Source of the DNA: Sphingobacteriales bacterium
Lineage (GTDB): Bacteria > Bacteroidota > Bacteroidia > Sphingobacteriales > Sphingobacteriaceae
Length of the DNA stretch: 64,000 nt
Direction of reading: 5' to 3'
NCBI GenBank assembly: GCA_025353765.1
Contig: JANXOD010000002.1
Location: 1-64,000, forward strand
Below are positions 41,271-51,321 of this stretch, in pieces. The notes below the pieces were generated by a model. The model had not been told where the DNA came from, did no database searches, and saw only the letters and a program-made list of their open reading frames with translations. The translations under genes were made by a program, and so were the position numbers. Positions within the stretch are counted from its first letter, which is position 1. Every line of letters begins with the position of its first letter.

Positions 41271-41435
41271 AGTATGTGCCTTTCCAGATAATTAACGAGA
41301 AATCGAAGATAAAAGTTTGGAATGCTATGTATGTTAAGGATATGTCAAATTACGCTTCAGATACCTTTTGCAGGATAGAGAATGTTATTGTTAATCTACT
41401 AATGATGATTACTTTTAGAAACTTAAATCCATCAA

Positions 41436-41882
41436 ATGAAAAAGTATCTTCTTTTATTATTCTTGTTTCTTTTTACGGCTTTTGCCGGATATGGACAACC
41501 TGCTAAAAATCAAGCCGCAAAAAATACATCAGCTATTTTAAAGGTTCTCGAAGATCAACGCCTGGCATGGAATCGCGGTAACATTGAAGAATATATGCAG
41601 GGTTACTGGCAATCCGATTCACTTTTATTTGTGGGAAAAAACGGACCGAAATACGGCTGGCAAAACACATTGGATAATTATAAAAAAGCATATCCCAATA
41701 AGGAAACTATGGGATTTTTAACCTTTGATATTAAAGAAGTGAGAATGATGGATAAGCAAAATGCCTTTGTTTTAGGCGCATGGTATTTAAAGAGGGAAAA
41801 AGACGAACCACAAGGATTTTTTACTTTGCTGCTTAAGAAGGTAAAAGGAGAATGGAGGGTTATAGCAGATCATTCATCTTAA
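41436..41882 (+). CDS. SnoaL/DUF4440-like nuclear transport factor 2 fold protein
   Basis: LKVLEDQRLAWNRGNIEEYMQGYWQSDSLLFVGKNGPKYGWQNTLDNYKKAYP; signal peptide. Confidence 0.8.
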   Translation: MKKYLLLLFLFLFTAFAGYGQPAKNQAAKNTSAILKVLEDQRLAWNRGNIEEYMQGYWQSDSLLFVGKNGPKYGWQNTLDNYKKAYPNKETMGFLTFDIKEVRMMDKQNAFVLGAWYLKREKDEPQGFFTLLLKKVKGEWRVIADHSS

Positions 41883-41999
41883 TGATTGAGGCAAAATATA
41901 ATTCGGCTAATCGTTATTTTGTATGTATTAGGGTAAACAAAAAATATACTTTATAGGTTGTCTAAAGTAGGCTTTTTAGTAATATTAAAATTTAGAGTT

Positions 42000-42524
42000 A
42001 TGGAAAGATTAGTAATTATGTACGTGTTTGTGCTAGCGTCTTTTTTAATAGCTTGTACCAGCGGCAATAAACAAAAGGATGAGTCTTCATCTACTATTGA
42101 TACTGCAACTCAATCCGAATCACCTGCACCTTCTACTGATAATGCTGCTGTTTCTAATAACATTGAACTGACTGGCAATGATCAGATGAAATACAATATA
42201 AATCTGATAAGAGTTAAGGCTGGTGATAAGGTAACACTTACTTTAAAAAATATCGGTACTATGCCTAAAGAAGCTATGGCGCATAATTTTATACTCTTAG
42301 CACTAGGTACAGATATAGAAAAATTTGCCATGAAAGCTATGGTAAGTAAAGAGACTGATTACATTCCTTCCACAGAGAAATCAGCTGTATTAGCACATAC
42401 TAAATTAAATGGTCCGGGAGAATCGGACACCATTGAATTCACTGCGCCTAAAGGCGAGTACGATTATATTTGTAGTTTCCCAGGGCATTATGCAACAATG
42501 AAAGGTAAATTGATTGCTGAGTAG
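42000..42524 (+). CDS. Azurin/plastocyanin-like blue copper lipoprotein
   Basis: Lipobox LIAC; ELTGNDQMKYNINLIRVKAGDKVTLTLKNIG; ligand pattern MAHNF...CSFPGHYATMKG (H, C, H, M). Confidence 0.85.
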   Translation: MERLVIMYVFVLASFLIACTSGNKQKDESSSTIDTATQSESPAPSTDNAAVSNNIELTGNDQMKYNINLIRVKAGDKVTLTLKNIGTMPKEAMAHNFILLALGTDIEKFAMKAMVSKETDYIPSTEKSAVLAHTKLNGPGESDTIEFTAPKGEYDYICSFPGHYATMKGKLIAE

Positions 42525-42625
42525 GTTGCTGCATGACATTAATGGTCATAATTGGGCGATTTTACTTTGAATGGAGTTGTAATGAGCTATTTGAGAACGA
42601 GATTTAACTACATAATAGTTAATTG

Positions 42626-42952
42626 CTATTTCAACTTCTCATTATTCTTATGCCGTTCAGCATCCCGGATATTTTTCTTTTCCAGGTTTTTTTGAAGCGC
42701 TTCAGTTAAATCAATGCCAGTTTGATTTGCCAGACAAATTAAAACGAAAAGTACATCCGCAAGTTCATCTCCAAGGTCAGCACCTTCATCTGATTTTTTG
42801 AAAGATTGCTCTCCATATTTTCTGGCCATGATACGGGCTACTTCGCCTACTTCTTCCATTAAAATAGCAGTATTCGTTAATTCATTAAAGTAACGAACTC
42901 CTGTTGTACTGATCCAATTATCAACTAATTTTTGAGCCTGTTCTATTGTCAT
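42626..42952 (-). CDS. MazG-like nucleotide pyrophosphohydrolase
   Basis: LMEEVGEVARIMARKYGEQSFKKSDEGADLGDELADVLFVLICLANQTGIDL. Confidence 0.88.
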   Translation of the reverse strand: MTIEQAQKLVDNWISTTGVRYFNELTNTAILMEEVGEVARIMARKYGEQSFKKSDEGADLGDELADVLFVLICLANQTGIDLTEALQKNLEKKNIRDAERHKNNEKLK

Positions 42953-42955
42953 TTG

Positions 42956-43408
42956 TTATTCTCTGTTCTTTGTATCAATGCATATAGTTACTGGTCCATC
43001 ATTTAGTAAGCTTACTTTCATATCTGCACCAAATATGCCAGTTTGAGTTTTTTTGCTCGTATAATTTTCTAATTTTAAAATCATCATCTCATATAAGGGG
43101 ATCGCTTTTTCAGGTCTTGCAGCACGGGTAAATCCCGGACGATTTCCTTTTTTAGTTTGAGCAAATAAGGTGAATTGGGAGATTAAAAGTATGGAGCCAT
43201 CTACATTTGCAAGAGATTTATTCATTTGCCCGTTTTCATCATCAAAAATACGCATGTTGGCAATTTTTTGCGACAGCCATTCAGCATCTTCTTCTGTATC
43301 TGCATCTTCAATCCCAATTAAAACTAAAAATCCTGTTTTAATGTGTCCGATAATTTCTCCATTAACTTTTACAGAAGCTTCAGAAACACGCTGGATAACT
43401 ACTCTCAT
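42956..43408 (-). CDS. dtd: D-aminoacyl-tRNA deacylase
   Basis: MRVVIQRVSEASVKVNGEIIGHIKTGFLVLIGIED...LLISQFTLFAQTKKGNRPGFTRAA...GIFGADMKVSLLNDGPVTI. Confidence 0.96.
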   Translation of the reverse strand: MRVVIQRVSEASVKVNGEIIGHIKTGFLVLIGIEDADTEEDAEWLSQKIANMRIFDDENGQMNKSLANVDGSILLISQFTLFAQTKKGNRPGFTRAARPEKAIPLYEMMILKLENYTSKKTQTGIFGADMKVSLLNDGPVTICIDTKNRE

Positions 43409-43470
43409 AACTGTTTAGTTATTTAATCGTTTAGATGTTTAACTGGTTTCTCTATTTTCAAATTGACACA

Positions 43471-44412
43471 TTAACTTCTCGTTTCATTTCCATGATAAAT
43501 GCTCAGGTAACTCTCATAACGGGATATTTCAATTTCATCATTTTCAAGGGCTTTTAAAATGGCACAGCCTGGTTCATTTATATGCCGACAATTATGAAAC
43601 CTGCAGCTACTCATCAGTTGTCGTATTTCGGGAAACAAAGGGCCTAAATCTTGTTTCTCAATATCAAATACACCCAATTCTCGTATTCCCGGCGTATCTA
43701 TCAAATATCCGCCGAAAGGCAATGGGAACATTTCTGCAAAGGTGGTGGTGTGTTTTCCCTTATCACTCCAATCGGAAATTTCTCCTGTTTTAAGTCCGGA
43801 GCCTGGTAGTAATGCATTAATTAAAGTAGATTTTCCTACACCCGAGTGCCCGGTTACTAAAGTTACTTTATCTTTTAGTAGTTCTTTAACTTCATCAATA
43901 TGAGTTCCTGCTAATGCTGAAACTCCATAGCATGGATAGCCAATATTTTCATAAATGGATTGATATTCAGAAAGAACTTCCAGACCTTCATCACTGAAAA
44001 GATCCAATTTATTGAATACTAACTTTGCAGGAATATCGTAGGCTTCGGCTGTAACCAAAAAGCGGTCAATAAACCCCAATGAAGTACGGGGAGATGCCAG
44101 GGTAATAATCAGAAATGCCTGATCTAGATTTGCGGCTATAATTTGAGCCTGTTTGGAGAGATTAACAGATTTGCGTATAATATAATTTTTACGCGGATGA
44201 AGATTGGTAATAATTCCGGTATCCTGATCGGGTTCCTGATCCAATTCAACCTGATCGCCAACAGCAATGGGATTGGTTGTTTTGATATCCAGAGTTCGGA
44301 ATTTTCCTTTGATCCGGCAGTTTATAGTTTGGCCTTGATCGGTTAATACTTCGTACCAGCTACCTGTAGATTTTATGACTAAGCCCTGCATTGGGGGATA
44401 AAGATAAAACAA
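43471..44412 (-). CDS. rsgA: Ribosome small subunit-dependent GTPase A
   Basis: Permuted GTPase: NKLDL, GHSGVGKSTLINALLPG, DTPGIREL, C-terminal Cys/His zinc motif CRFHNCRHINEPGC. Confidence 0.95.
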   Translation of the reverse strand: MFYLYPPMQGLVIKSTGSWYEVLTDQGQTINCRIKGKFRTLDIKTTNPIAVGDQVELDQEPDQDTGIITNLHPRKNYIIRKSVNLSKQAQIIAANLDQAFLIITLASPRTSLGFIDRFLVTAEAYDIPAKLVFNKLDLFSDEGLEVLSEYQSIYENIGYPCYGVSALAGTHIDEVKELLKDKVTLVTGHSGVGKSTLINALLPGSGLKTGEISDWSDKGKHTTTFAEMFPLPFGGYLIDTPGIRELGVFDIEKQDLGPLFPEIRQLMSSCRFHNCRHINEPGCAILKALENDEIEISRYESYLSIYHGNETRS

Positions 44413-44466
44413 GCAAAATTAGAATCAATAATCCGATAGCTAAAATATGCCAATAACTTTAAAAGC

Positions 44467-44587
44467 ATTTTAATATATCGCATAAACTCCGCATAACATT
44501 AAATACCAGTTTTACTATGTGGATAAAATCTGCCATAGCATCAAACAGAGGTTTTGCTATATGGCTGAAACTTGCTATGGCATTCTG
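44467..44587. repeat. Degenerate tandem repeat, about three ~42-bp units made of two 21-mers
   Basis: gttttactatgtggataaaat|ctgccatagcatcaaacagag|gttttgctatatggctgaaac|ttgctatggcattctg, with a more diverged copy upstream. Confidence 0.75.
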
Positions 44588-45544
44588 TTAAAAAATAGCT
44601 TCCGCAATCTTTTTAGTAGGGCCCGGATTGCTCATGGTATAAAAATGCAATACTGGTGCGCCAAACTTTATTAATTCTTTGCACTGGTTAATCATAAACT
44701 CTATCCCAACCTCTTTTACTTCTTTTTCAGATTTGCATTTTGATACTGCATCACTGAGCTCTTCAGGAATATCAATATGGAATATTTTTGGCAGATTAAT
44801 TAATTGCTTTGAACCTGTAATGGGTTTTAATCCGGGAATGATAGGTACGTGGATATCATTTTGCCTACACAGGTTTACAAATTCGAAATATTTAGCATTA
44901 TCAAAAAACATTTGAGTAACAATAAATTCAGCTCCCATATCTACTTTTTTCTTCAAAAATTTGAAATCAGCTTTTAAGTTTGGAGCTTCAAAATGCTTTT
45001 CAGGATATCCGGCAACGCCAATACAAAAGTTAGTTTTAAAGGATGTGTCATGGTCTTCATGCAAATAGATGCCATTGTTCATGCCTGTAACCTGCTCCAA
45101 TAAATCTATAGCATAAGCATGTCCGTTGGGTGTAGAAATAAAGCCTGCATCTGCTTTGCGGGCATCCCCACGTAAAACTAAAACATTTTCAATCCCAAGA
45201 AATTGAAGATCGATTAAGGCATTTTCAGTTTCTTCTTTTGTAAATCCGCCACAAATTAAATGAGGTACTGCATCCACTTTATAACGGTTCATAATTGCGG
45301 CACAAATGGCTACAGTCCCGGGACGTTTACGATAGGATACTTTTTCCAGCAATCCGTTATCATGTTGTTTATAGATGTAATCTTCACGATGATATGTAAC
45401 ATCAATAAATGGTGGTTTGAATTCCATTAAAGGGTCTATGGCATCGTATATTCCCTGAATGCTTTGCCCTTTTATTGGCGGAAGCAATTCGAAAGAAAAT
45501 AGAGTTTTGCCATTTGCATTTTGTATGTGTTCGGTTATTTTCAT
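44588..45544 (-). CDS. metF: Methylenetetrahydrofolate reductase
   Basis: TLFSFELLPPIKGQS...DVTYHRE...HLICGGFTKEETENALIDLQFLGIENVLVLRGD...FIVTQMFFDN. Confidence 0.95.
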   Translation of the reverse strand: MKITEHIQNANGKTLFSFELLPPIKGQSIQGIYDAIDPLMEFKPPFIDVTYHREDYIYKQHDNGLLEKVSYRKRPGTVAICAAIMNRYKVDAVPHLICGGFTKEETENALIDLQFLGIENVLVLRGDARKADAGFISTPNGHAYAIDLLEQVTGMNNGIYLHEDHDTSFKTNFCIGVAGYPEKHFEAPNLKADFKFLKKKVDMGAEFIVTQMFFDNAKYFEFVNLCRQNDIHVPIIPGLKPITGSKQLINLPKIFHIDIPEELSDAVSKCKSEKEVKEVGIEFMINQCKELIKFGAPVLHFYTMSNPGPTKKIAEAIF

Positions 45545-45565
45545 TTGAGAATGGTGTGTTGAAAG

Positions 45566-45904
45566 TTATAAGTCATGATTTACAAGACTTAGCATAAACA
45601 AAATGTATCCTATTAATATTGCTATCTCTGTAGTAGTTATTATTAAGATATACTTTAAACGATCTTTAATTGATGAATATGGTAAAAAAGCTTTTATAAT
45701 CAGATTTAATGTCAGGTAATAGGATAAAGGAAGTATAAGCCAAAGTAAATAAGGTAAGATTTGCGAAATATCTAATGTAGACCATCCTATAAGATGGAAG
45801 AAACTATTAACCAAATGAAAAAATGCATAACTAAAAAACGGAATCCATACAGTAACTATTAAAAAAGCTACTAACCAGTTTTTATTTATTTTAGAAATAT
45901 TCAT
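45566..45904 (-). CDS. Small hypothetical membrane protein between metH and metF
   Basis: 112 aa ORF with three hydrophobic segments, same strand as metH and metF. Confidence 0.6.
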   Translation of the reverse strand: MNISKINKNWLVAFLIVTVWIPFFSYAFFHLVNSFFHLIGWSTLDISQILPYLLWLILPLSYYLTLNLIIKAFLPYSSIKDRLKYILIITTTEIAILIGYILFMLSLVNHDL

Positions 45905-45949
45905 AAATTTTATTTTTTATAAATCAGTCTCAACACTCATATCTAGAAA

Positions 45950-48900
45950 TCAATATCCCAAATTTGGACTTAACCACCTCTCCACATCTTCTATACTCAT
46001 CTTTTTACGGATAGCATAATCTTCAACCTGGTCTTTGCTCATCTTTCCTAAACCAAAATAACGTGAATCGGGGTGAGCAAAATAGAAACCGCTTACTGCT
46101 GCAGTTGGATACATGGCAAAATTTTCGGTTAATTTTAATCCTATATTTTGCTCTACATTCAATAAATTAAAAAGAGTTTCTTTTTCGGTATGATCCGGAC
46201 AAGCGGGATAACCGGGTGCCGGACGAATTCCTGCATATTTCTCTTTAATCAGTTCTTCACTGCTGAGATTTTCTTGAGGAGCATAAGCCCAATATTCTTT
46301 TCTTACCAGTTCATGCATCCTTTCCGCAAAAGCTTCGGCTAAACGATCTGCTAATGCTTTAACCATAATGCTGTTATAATCATCATGATCTTTTTCAAAT
46401 CGAGCCACCAATTCATCACAACCTATCCCGGTGGTAACCGCAAAGCCGCCAAAATAATCCTGAATTCCGGTTTCTTTTTGAGCTACAAAATCCGCCAAAG
46501 CATAATAAGGTTCACCTACTACTTTTTCTGCCTGTTGACGAAGGGTGTGTATGGTTACTTGTTGTGTATTTTTTAGTTGTAAGTTGTGAGTTGTGGGTTG
46601 TAAGCCTTCAATCTTCAACTTTGAACGTTCAACTTCTAATAAAATATCATCTCCAACTGCATTTGCCGGCCAGAAACCGATTACACCTTTAGCGGCTAGT
46701 AATTTTTCGTCTACAATTTTTTTAAGTAAGACTTGTGCTTCGTCAAATAACTTTTTAGCCTCAACACCTACATACTTATCTTCAAAAATCCGGGGATAAC
46801 TTCCTCTTAATTCCCAGGTATGGAAAAATGGTGTCCAATCAATATATGGTACCAATTCTTCTAAAGAGAAATCTTCAAATACTTTTGTACCTATAAAAGC
46901 AGGTTTGGATGGGAGAGCACCGTTTAAATTGATCTGGAATTTATTTTTACGGGCTTCTTCAATGGTTTTATAACGCTTGTCAGAACGTTTGTTCAAATGG
47001 GCTTCGCGGGCTTTGTCATATTCGTCCCGGATAGTAGCAATATATCCATCCCGGTTTTCGTCACTCATTAACGTACTGCAAACGGTTACACTTCTGGATG
47101 CATCCAAAATGTGAACAGCTGGCCCGGAATAGTTGGGTGCAATTTTAACAGCGGCATGAATACGTGAGGTTGTTGCTCCTCCAATAATTAAGGGAATTGT
47201 AAATTCCTGGCGCTCCATCTCCTTGGCAAAATGAACCATTTCATCGAGAGACGGCGTAATTAATCCGCTTAAACCGATAATATCTACATTATGTTTTTTA
47301 GCTTCCTCAATAATGCGTTGTGCCGGAACCATCACACCCAGATCAATAACCTCAAAATTATTACAGGCAAGTACTACGCCTACAATGTTTTTACCTATAT
47401 CATGAACATCACCTTTTACAGTTGCCAATAATATTTTTCCTGCATTTTTTCGCTGATTACTATCGGCATTATTACGCTTTTCTTCTTCAATAAATGGCAA
47501 TAAATAAGCCACGGCCTTTTTCATTACCCGTGCAGACTTAACAACTTGCGGCAAAAACATTTTCCCCTGGCCAAACAGATCGCCTACTATTCCCATTCCA
47601 TCCATCAACGGACCTTCGATTACTTCCAAGGGTTTTGCATATTGCTGACGGGCTTCTTCTACATCATCATCCAAATAATCGATAATGCCTTTTACAAGAG
47701 AATGCGATAAACGTTCTTCTACACTTCCTTTACGCCATTCTTCATCTTTAACTAAAACTTTTCCTTTAGTTTTGATGGTTTCAGCAAAATCTACAAGCCG
47801 TTCTGTAGCATCTGGCCGACGATTTAATAGAACATCTTCTACAAGTTCTAATAGGTCTTTTGGGATCTCTTCATACACTTCCAGCATTCCTGCGTTCACA
47901 ATGCCCATATCTAAACCAGCTTTTATAGCGTGGTAAAGAAAAGCGGAGTGCATGGCTTCGCGAACAGTGTTATTTCCCCGGAAGGAAAAAGAAATATTAC
48001 TAACTCCTCCACTAACCTTGGCTAAAGGCAAATTTTGCTTGATCCAGCAGGTTGCTTCAATAAAATCTACCGCATAATTATTATGTTCTTCTAATCCGGT
48101 GGCAACCGTTAAAATATTAGGATCGAAAATAATATCCTGTGGAGGGAAATTTACTTCATGAACCAAAATATCATAAGAACGTTTGCAGATCTTTTTCCGG
48201 CGTTCTAATGAATCGGCCTGACCGCTCTCATCAAAAGCCATAACTACTACCGCAGCGCCGTATTGTTTAATTTTATTGGCGTATTCTTTAAATTTTTCTT
48301 CGCCTTCTTTTAGAGAGATGGAATTCACAATTCCTTTACCTTGCAAGCATTTTAATCCGGCTTCAATAACGGTCCATTTAGATGAATCGATCATGATGGG
48401 AAGTTTGGAAATATCTGGTTCTGAAGCAATTAGGTTTAAAAACTTAATCATTGCCGCTTCAGAATCCAACATTCCTTCATCCATATTTACATCGATGATC
48501 TGGGCGCCACCTTCCACCTGCTGACGGGCTACAGATAAAGCTGCTTCAAAATCACCGCTTAAAATAAGTTTGGAAAATTTAGGGGATCCGGTAACGTTGG
48601 TTCGTTCTCCAATATTTGCAAAGTTTGCTGCCGGCGTTAATGTTACGGGTTCCAGTCCGCTTAACCTGAGAAAAGGCTCTATTATTGGAGCTATTCTGGG
48701 AGAATATTTTGCTGCCTTTTCGGCGATGCATTGGATATGATCCGGTGTAGTGCCGCAACAACCACCTACAATATTTACAAATCCGCTTTTTATAAAATCT
48801 TCAACTAAATGTGCCGTTTCATGCGGAACTTCATCATAAGCTCCAAACTCATTAGGCAAGCCGGCATTGGGATATGCAGAAATAAAACAAGTTGATTTGG

Positions 48901-49690
48901 CAGATAATTCCTCAATATGCGGCCGCATATCTTTGGCACCTAAAGCACAGTTCAAACCAATGCTTAACAGACTTGCATGATTTACAGAATTAAGAAAAGC
49001 TTCAACGGTTTGACCGGATAAAGTACGTCCACTGGCATCTGTAATTGTACCAGAAATCATAATGTCAAGTTTGCGACCAATTTCGGCTTCATATTTCTTG
49101 ATGGCGAAAATTGCAGCTTTTGCATTAAGCGTATCAAAAATAGTTTCCACTAATAAAAGGTCGGATCCTCCATCAACTAAGCCTCTAACCTGTTCATAAT
49201 AGGCTTCAACCAAATCATCAAAGGTGACTGCCCGATAACCAGGATCGTTTACATCAGGAGATAAAGATGCTGTTCGGTTTGTTGGTCCAACAGCTCCGGC
49301 AACAAAACGAGGTTTACCCGGGTTGTCGCGGGTGAATTCTTCTGCAACTTCTTTAGCTAAACGAGCTCCTTCAAAACTTAATTCATAAGCTAAGGATTCC
49401 ATTTGGTAATCTGCCAAAGAAATTTTTTGTGTACTAAAGGTATTGCTTTCAATAATATCGGCACCTGCTTTAAGATATTCAGCATGTATAGATTTAATAA
49501 CATCAGGCCGTGTAAGATTTAATAAATCATTATTTCCCTGCACATCACAGGGGTGATCTTTAAAGCGCTCTCCACGAAAATCTGCTTCCGTTAACTGATA
49601 GCGCTGGATCATTGTACCCATTGCCCCATCAATAACCAGAATGCGTTTTTTTAATTCTTCTCTAATATCCATAGTAGTATTAAGTCGCAA
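45950..49690 (-). CDS. metH: Cobalamin-dependent methionine synthase
   Basis: [29 protein letters not shown]12-binding [14 protein letters not shown] and [13 protein letters not shown], activation domain [15 protein letters not shown]. Confidence 0.97.
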   Translation of the reverse strand: MRLNTTMDIREELKKRILVIDGAMGTMIQRYQLTEADFRGERFKDHPCDVQGNNDLLNLTRPDVIKSIHAEYLKAGADIIESNTFSTQKISLADYQMESLAYELSFEGARLAKEVAEEFTRDNPGKPRFVAGAVGPTNRTASLSPDVNDPGYRAVTFDDLVEAYYEQVRGLVDGGSDLLLVETIFDTLNAKAAIFAIKKYEAEIGRKLDIMISGTITDASGRTLSGQTVEAFLNSVNHASLLSIGLNCALGAKDMRPHIEELSAKSTCFISAYPNAGLPNEFGAYDEVPHETAHLVEDFIKSGFVNIVGGCCGTTPDHIQCIAEKAAKYSPRIAPIIEPFLRLSGLEPVTLTPAANFANIGERTNVTGSPKFSKLILSGDFEAALSVARQQVEGGAQIIDVNMDEGMLDSEAAMIKFLNLIASEPDISKLPIMIDSSKWTVIEAGLKCLQGKGIVNSISLKEGEEKFKEYANKIKQYGAAVVVMAFDESGQADSLERRKKICKRSYDILVHEVNFPPQDIIFDPNILTVATGLEEHNNYAVDFIEATCWIKQNLPLAKVSGGVSNISFSFRGNNTVREAMHSAFLYHAIKAGLDMGIVNAGMLEVYEEIPKDLLELVEDVLLNRRPDATERLVDFAETIKTKGKVLVKDEEWRKGSVEERLSHSLVKGIIDYLDDDVEEARQQYAKPLEVIEGPLMDGMGIVGDLFGQGKMFLPQVVKSARVMKKAVAYLLPFIEEEKRNNADSNQRKNAGKILLATVKGDVHDIGKNIVGVVLACNNFEVIDLGVMVPAQRIIEEAKKHNVDIIGLSGLITPSLDEMVHFAKEMERQEFTIPLIIGGATTSRIHAAVKIAPNYSGPAVHILDASRSVTVCSTLMSDENRDGYIATIRDEYDKAREAHLNKRSDKRYKTIEEARKNKFQINLNGALPSKPAFIGTKVFEDFSLEELVPYIDWTPFFHTWELRGSYPRIFEDKYVGVEAKKLFDEAQVLLKKIVDEKLLAAKGVIGFWPANAVGDDILLEVERSKLKIEGLQPTTHNLQLKNTQQVTIHTLRQQAEKVVGEPYYALADFVAQKETGIQDYFGGFAVTTGIGCDELVARFEKDHDDYNSIMVKALADRLAEAFAERMHELVRKEYWAYAPQENLSSEELIKEKYAGIRPAPGYPACPDHTEKETLFNLLNVEQNIGLKLTENFAMYPTAAVSGFYFAHPDSRYFGLGKMSKDQVEDYAIRKKMSIEDVERWLSPNLGY
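46569..46637 (-). repeat. Simple-repeat tract embedded in frame in metH
   Basis: agttgtaagttgtgagttgtgggttgtaag and cttcaatcttcaactttgaacgttcaacttc on the + strand, coding [21 protein letters not shown] on the minus strand. Confidence 0.75.
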
Positions 49691-49792
49691 GTATCAAGTC
49701 GCAAGTAAAAATTTTCAATGACTTAGTAAAGTCTTTATACCTGATACTAAAAATGGCTTATCTTCGAAAAGTCGGTATTCGATTGACTTTTA

Positions 49793-49890
49793 CTTATCTG
49801 TTCCGCCTTTTGGCGAATAGAATGTAGCACCTTGTAAGCACAGGTTGCTAAGACTTCGCAGGGTCTAATCCCTCCGTCTTTCTGAATAAG
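49793..49890 (-). ncRNA. SAM-I (S-box) riboswitch in the metH leader
   Basis: Minus strand: CTTATTcagaaagacgGAGGGAttagACCCTgcGAAGtcttaGCAACCtgtgcttacaAGGTGCTAcATTCtattCGCCaaaaGGCGgaacaGATAAG; P1, P2, P3, P4 helices and core GCAACC / GGTGCTA signatures present. Confidence 0.9.
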
Positions 49891-50006
49891 CAATGCAAAA
49901 ATGCGAGATAATTTAATAGAATGCAAATAATTAAGGATACTTTCAAAATTTTCTTTTGTTGGTACCCCTTAATATCAAAGTTTGTAGAATAATATTTGGA
50001 AGAATG

Positions 50007-50723
50007 TTATTTTCTGCCTCCCATTAAGCGTAATAACATTAAGAAAAGATTGATAAAATCAAGATATAAAGTTAAAGCGCCCATGATTACCATTTTTTTG
50101 GCAGGAGCATCTCCATATTCAATGCCTTCGCCAATGCGTTTTAAGCGCTGAACGTCATAAGCTGTTAATCCTACGAATACGGCAACTCCAATAAAACTGA
50201 TAATATAGTCTAATTGGCTACTGTTTAAGAACCAGTTTACTACGCTGGCAATTACAATACCTATCAAAAACATGATTAAGATTGAACCAAATTTTGTTAG
50301 ATCCTGGTTGGTGGTATAACCTGCGATGGCCATTACTGCAAACAATATAGATGCGGAAATAAAGCAACCTAATACAGACGATGAGGTGTAAATTAATAAT
50401 ATAAAGCTTAAGCTGATACCTGTAATTGCTGCATAAAGGACAAATAGCAGTGCAAGAACAGGGAAAGACAAGCGGTTCATGCCAAATGACATAATGAGTA
50501 CGAATGCCAATGGCGAAAACATAGTTACTGTTCCCAATAGGGTTCTGCTGCCTGTTTCAGTATTTATCAATAATCTTAATAAGGTATCATCGGTTGAAAA
50601 TAAATATGCAAACCCAGCTGATAAACCAAGGGCTACAAACATCCACAGGAATACATTGGGTAAAAAGTTTCTGGAAGTTATGCCGGAAGTTTCATTGATT
50701 TGATAGATTTGTTGATTTGACAT
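50007..50723 (-). CDS. Bax inhibitor-1/YccA family membrane protein
   Basis: Seven hydrophobic helices; FIGVAVFVGLTAYDVQRLKRIGEG...MGALTLYLDFINLFLMLLRLMGGRK. Confidence 0.93.
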   Translation of the reverse strand: MSNQQIYQINETSGITSRNFLPNVFLWMFVALGLSAGFAYLFSTDDTLLRLLINTETGSRTLLGTVTMFSPLAFVLIMSFGMNRLSFPVLALLFVLYAAITGISLSFILLIYTSSSVLGCFISASILFAVMAIAGYTTNQDLTKFGSILIMFLIGIVIASVVNWFLNSSQLDYIISFIGVAVFVGLTAYDVQRLKRIGEGIEYGDAPAKKMVIMGALTLYLDFINLFLMLLRLMGGRK

Positions 50724-50742
50724 CTTAAATATTTTTAATGTG

Positions 50743-51309
50743 TTAAGTTAATCGCTTTGTTAATTGTTCTTCTACTTTTCTGAATACCTGGATAGGCTTT
50801 AGATTTCGCCATGCAATATCATCTAAAACACCACCAAAATTAATAAAATAATCAATGTTATTTCGCTTAAACTCGTTAATAACATGTTCCCGAAAGTTTA
50901 CACCTGCTATCCATCCATCTTCTATATCCTGAAACCATTCCTCATAGTAACAATCATCAGAAGAGTGAAAATTAAGAACATTTTCTCCAATCAGAATAAA
51001 CTTATTAATTCCTTCATCTATCATAAGTTCTAAAATTTCACGCTTTAACAGCATGATATCATTATGCAGGGCATCATTCCATTCGCCCATAAATTCTATA
51101 ATTGAATAGCCGTGTTCATAATCTACAAACAGCACTTTCATATATAAAGTTTGCGAACCAAAGAAATCCCATTGCGGATGAATAAGGTAATTGTATATCT
51201 GCTTATCGAACTCAAATTCGCTATACTGAGTTTCAAAAAAAGGGGAACGATTATCTTCTGAAGCGATATAATCATCACGCCAACGGTAATATGGCTCTAT
51301 TTCGTGCAT
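50743..51309 (-). CDS. Conserved-looking hypothetical protein, 188 aa
   Basis: Intact ORF, tightly packed between murQ and the BI-1 gene. Confidence 0.75.
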   Translation of the reverse strand: MHEIEPYYRWRDDYIASEDNRSPFFETQYSEFEFDKQIYNYLIHPQWDFFGSQTLYMKVLFVDYEHGYSIIEFMGEWNDALHNDIMLLKREILELMIDEGINKFILIGENVLNFHSSDDCYYEEWFQDIEDGWIAGVNFREHVINEFKRNNIDYFINFGGVLDDIAWRNLKPIQVFRKVEEQLTKRLT

Positions 51310-51321
51310 AAGTTCCCTTCC

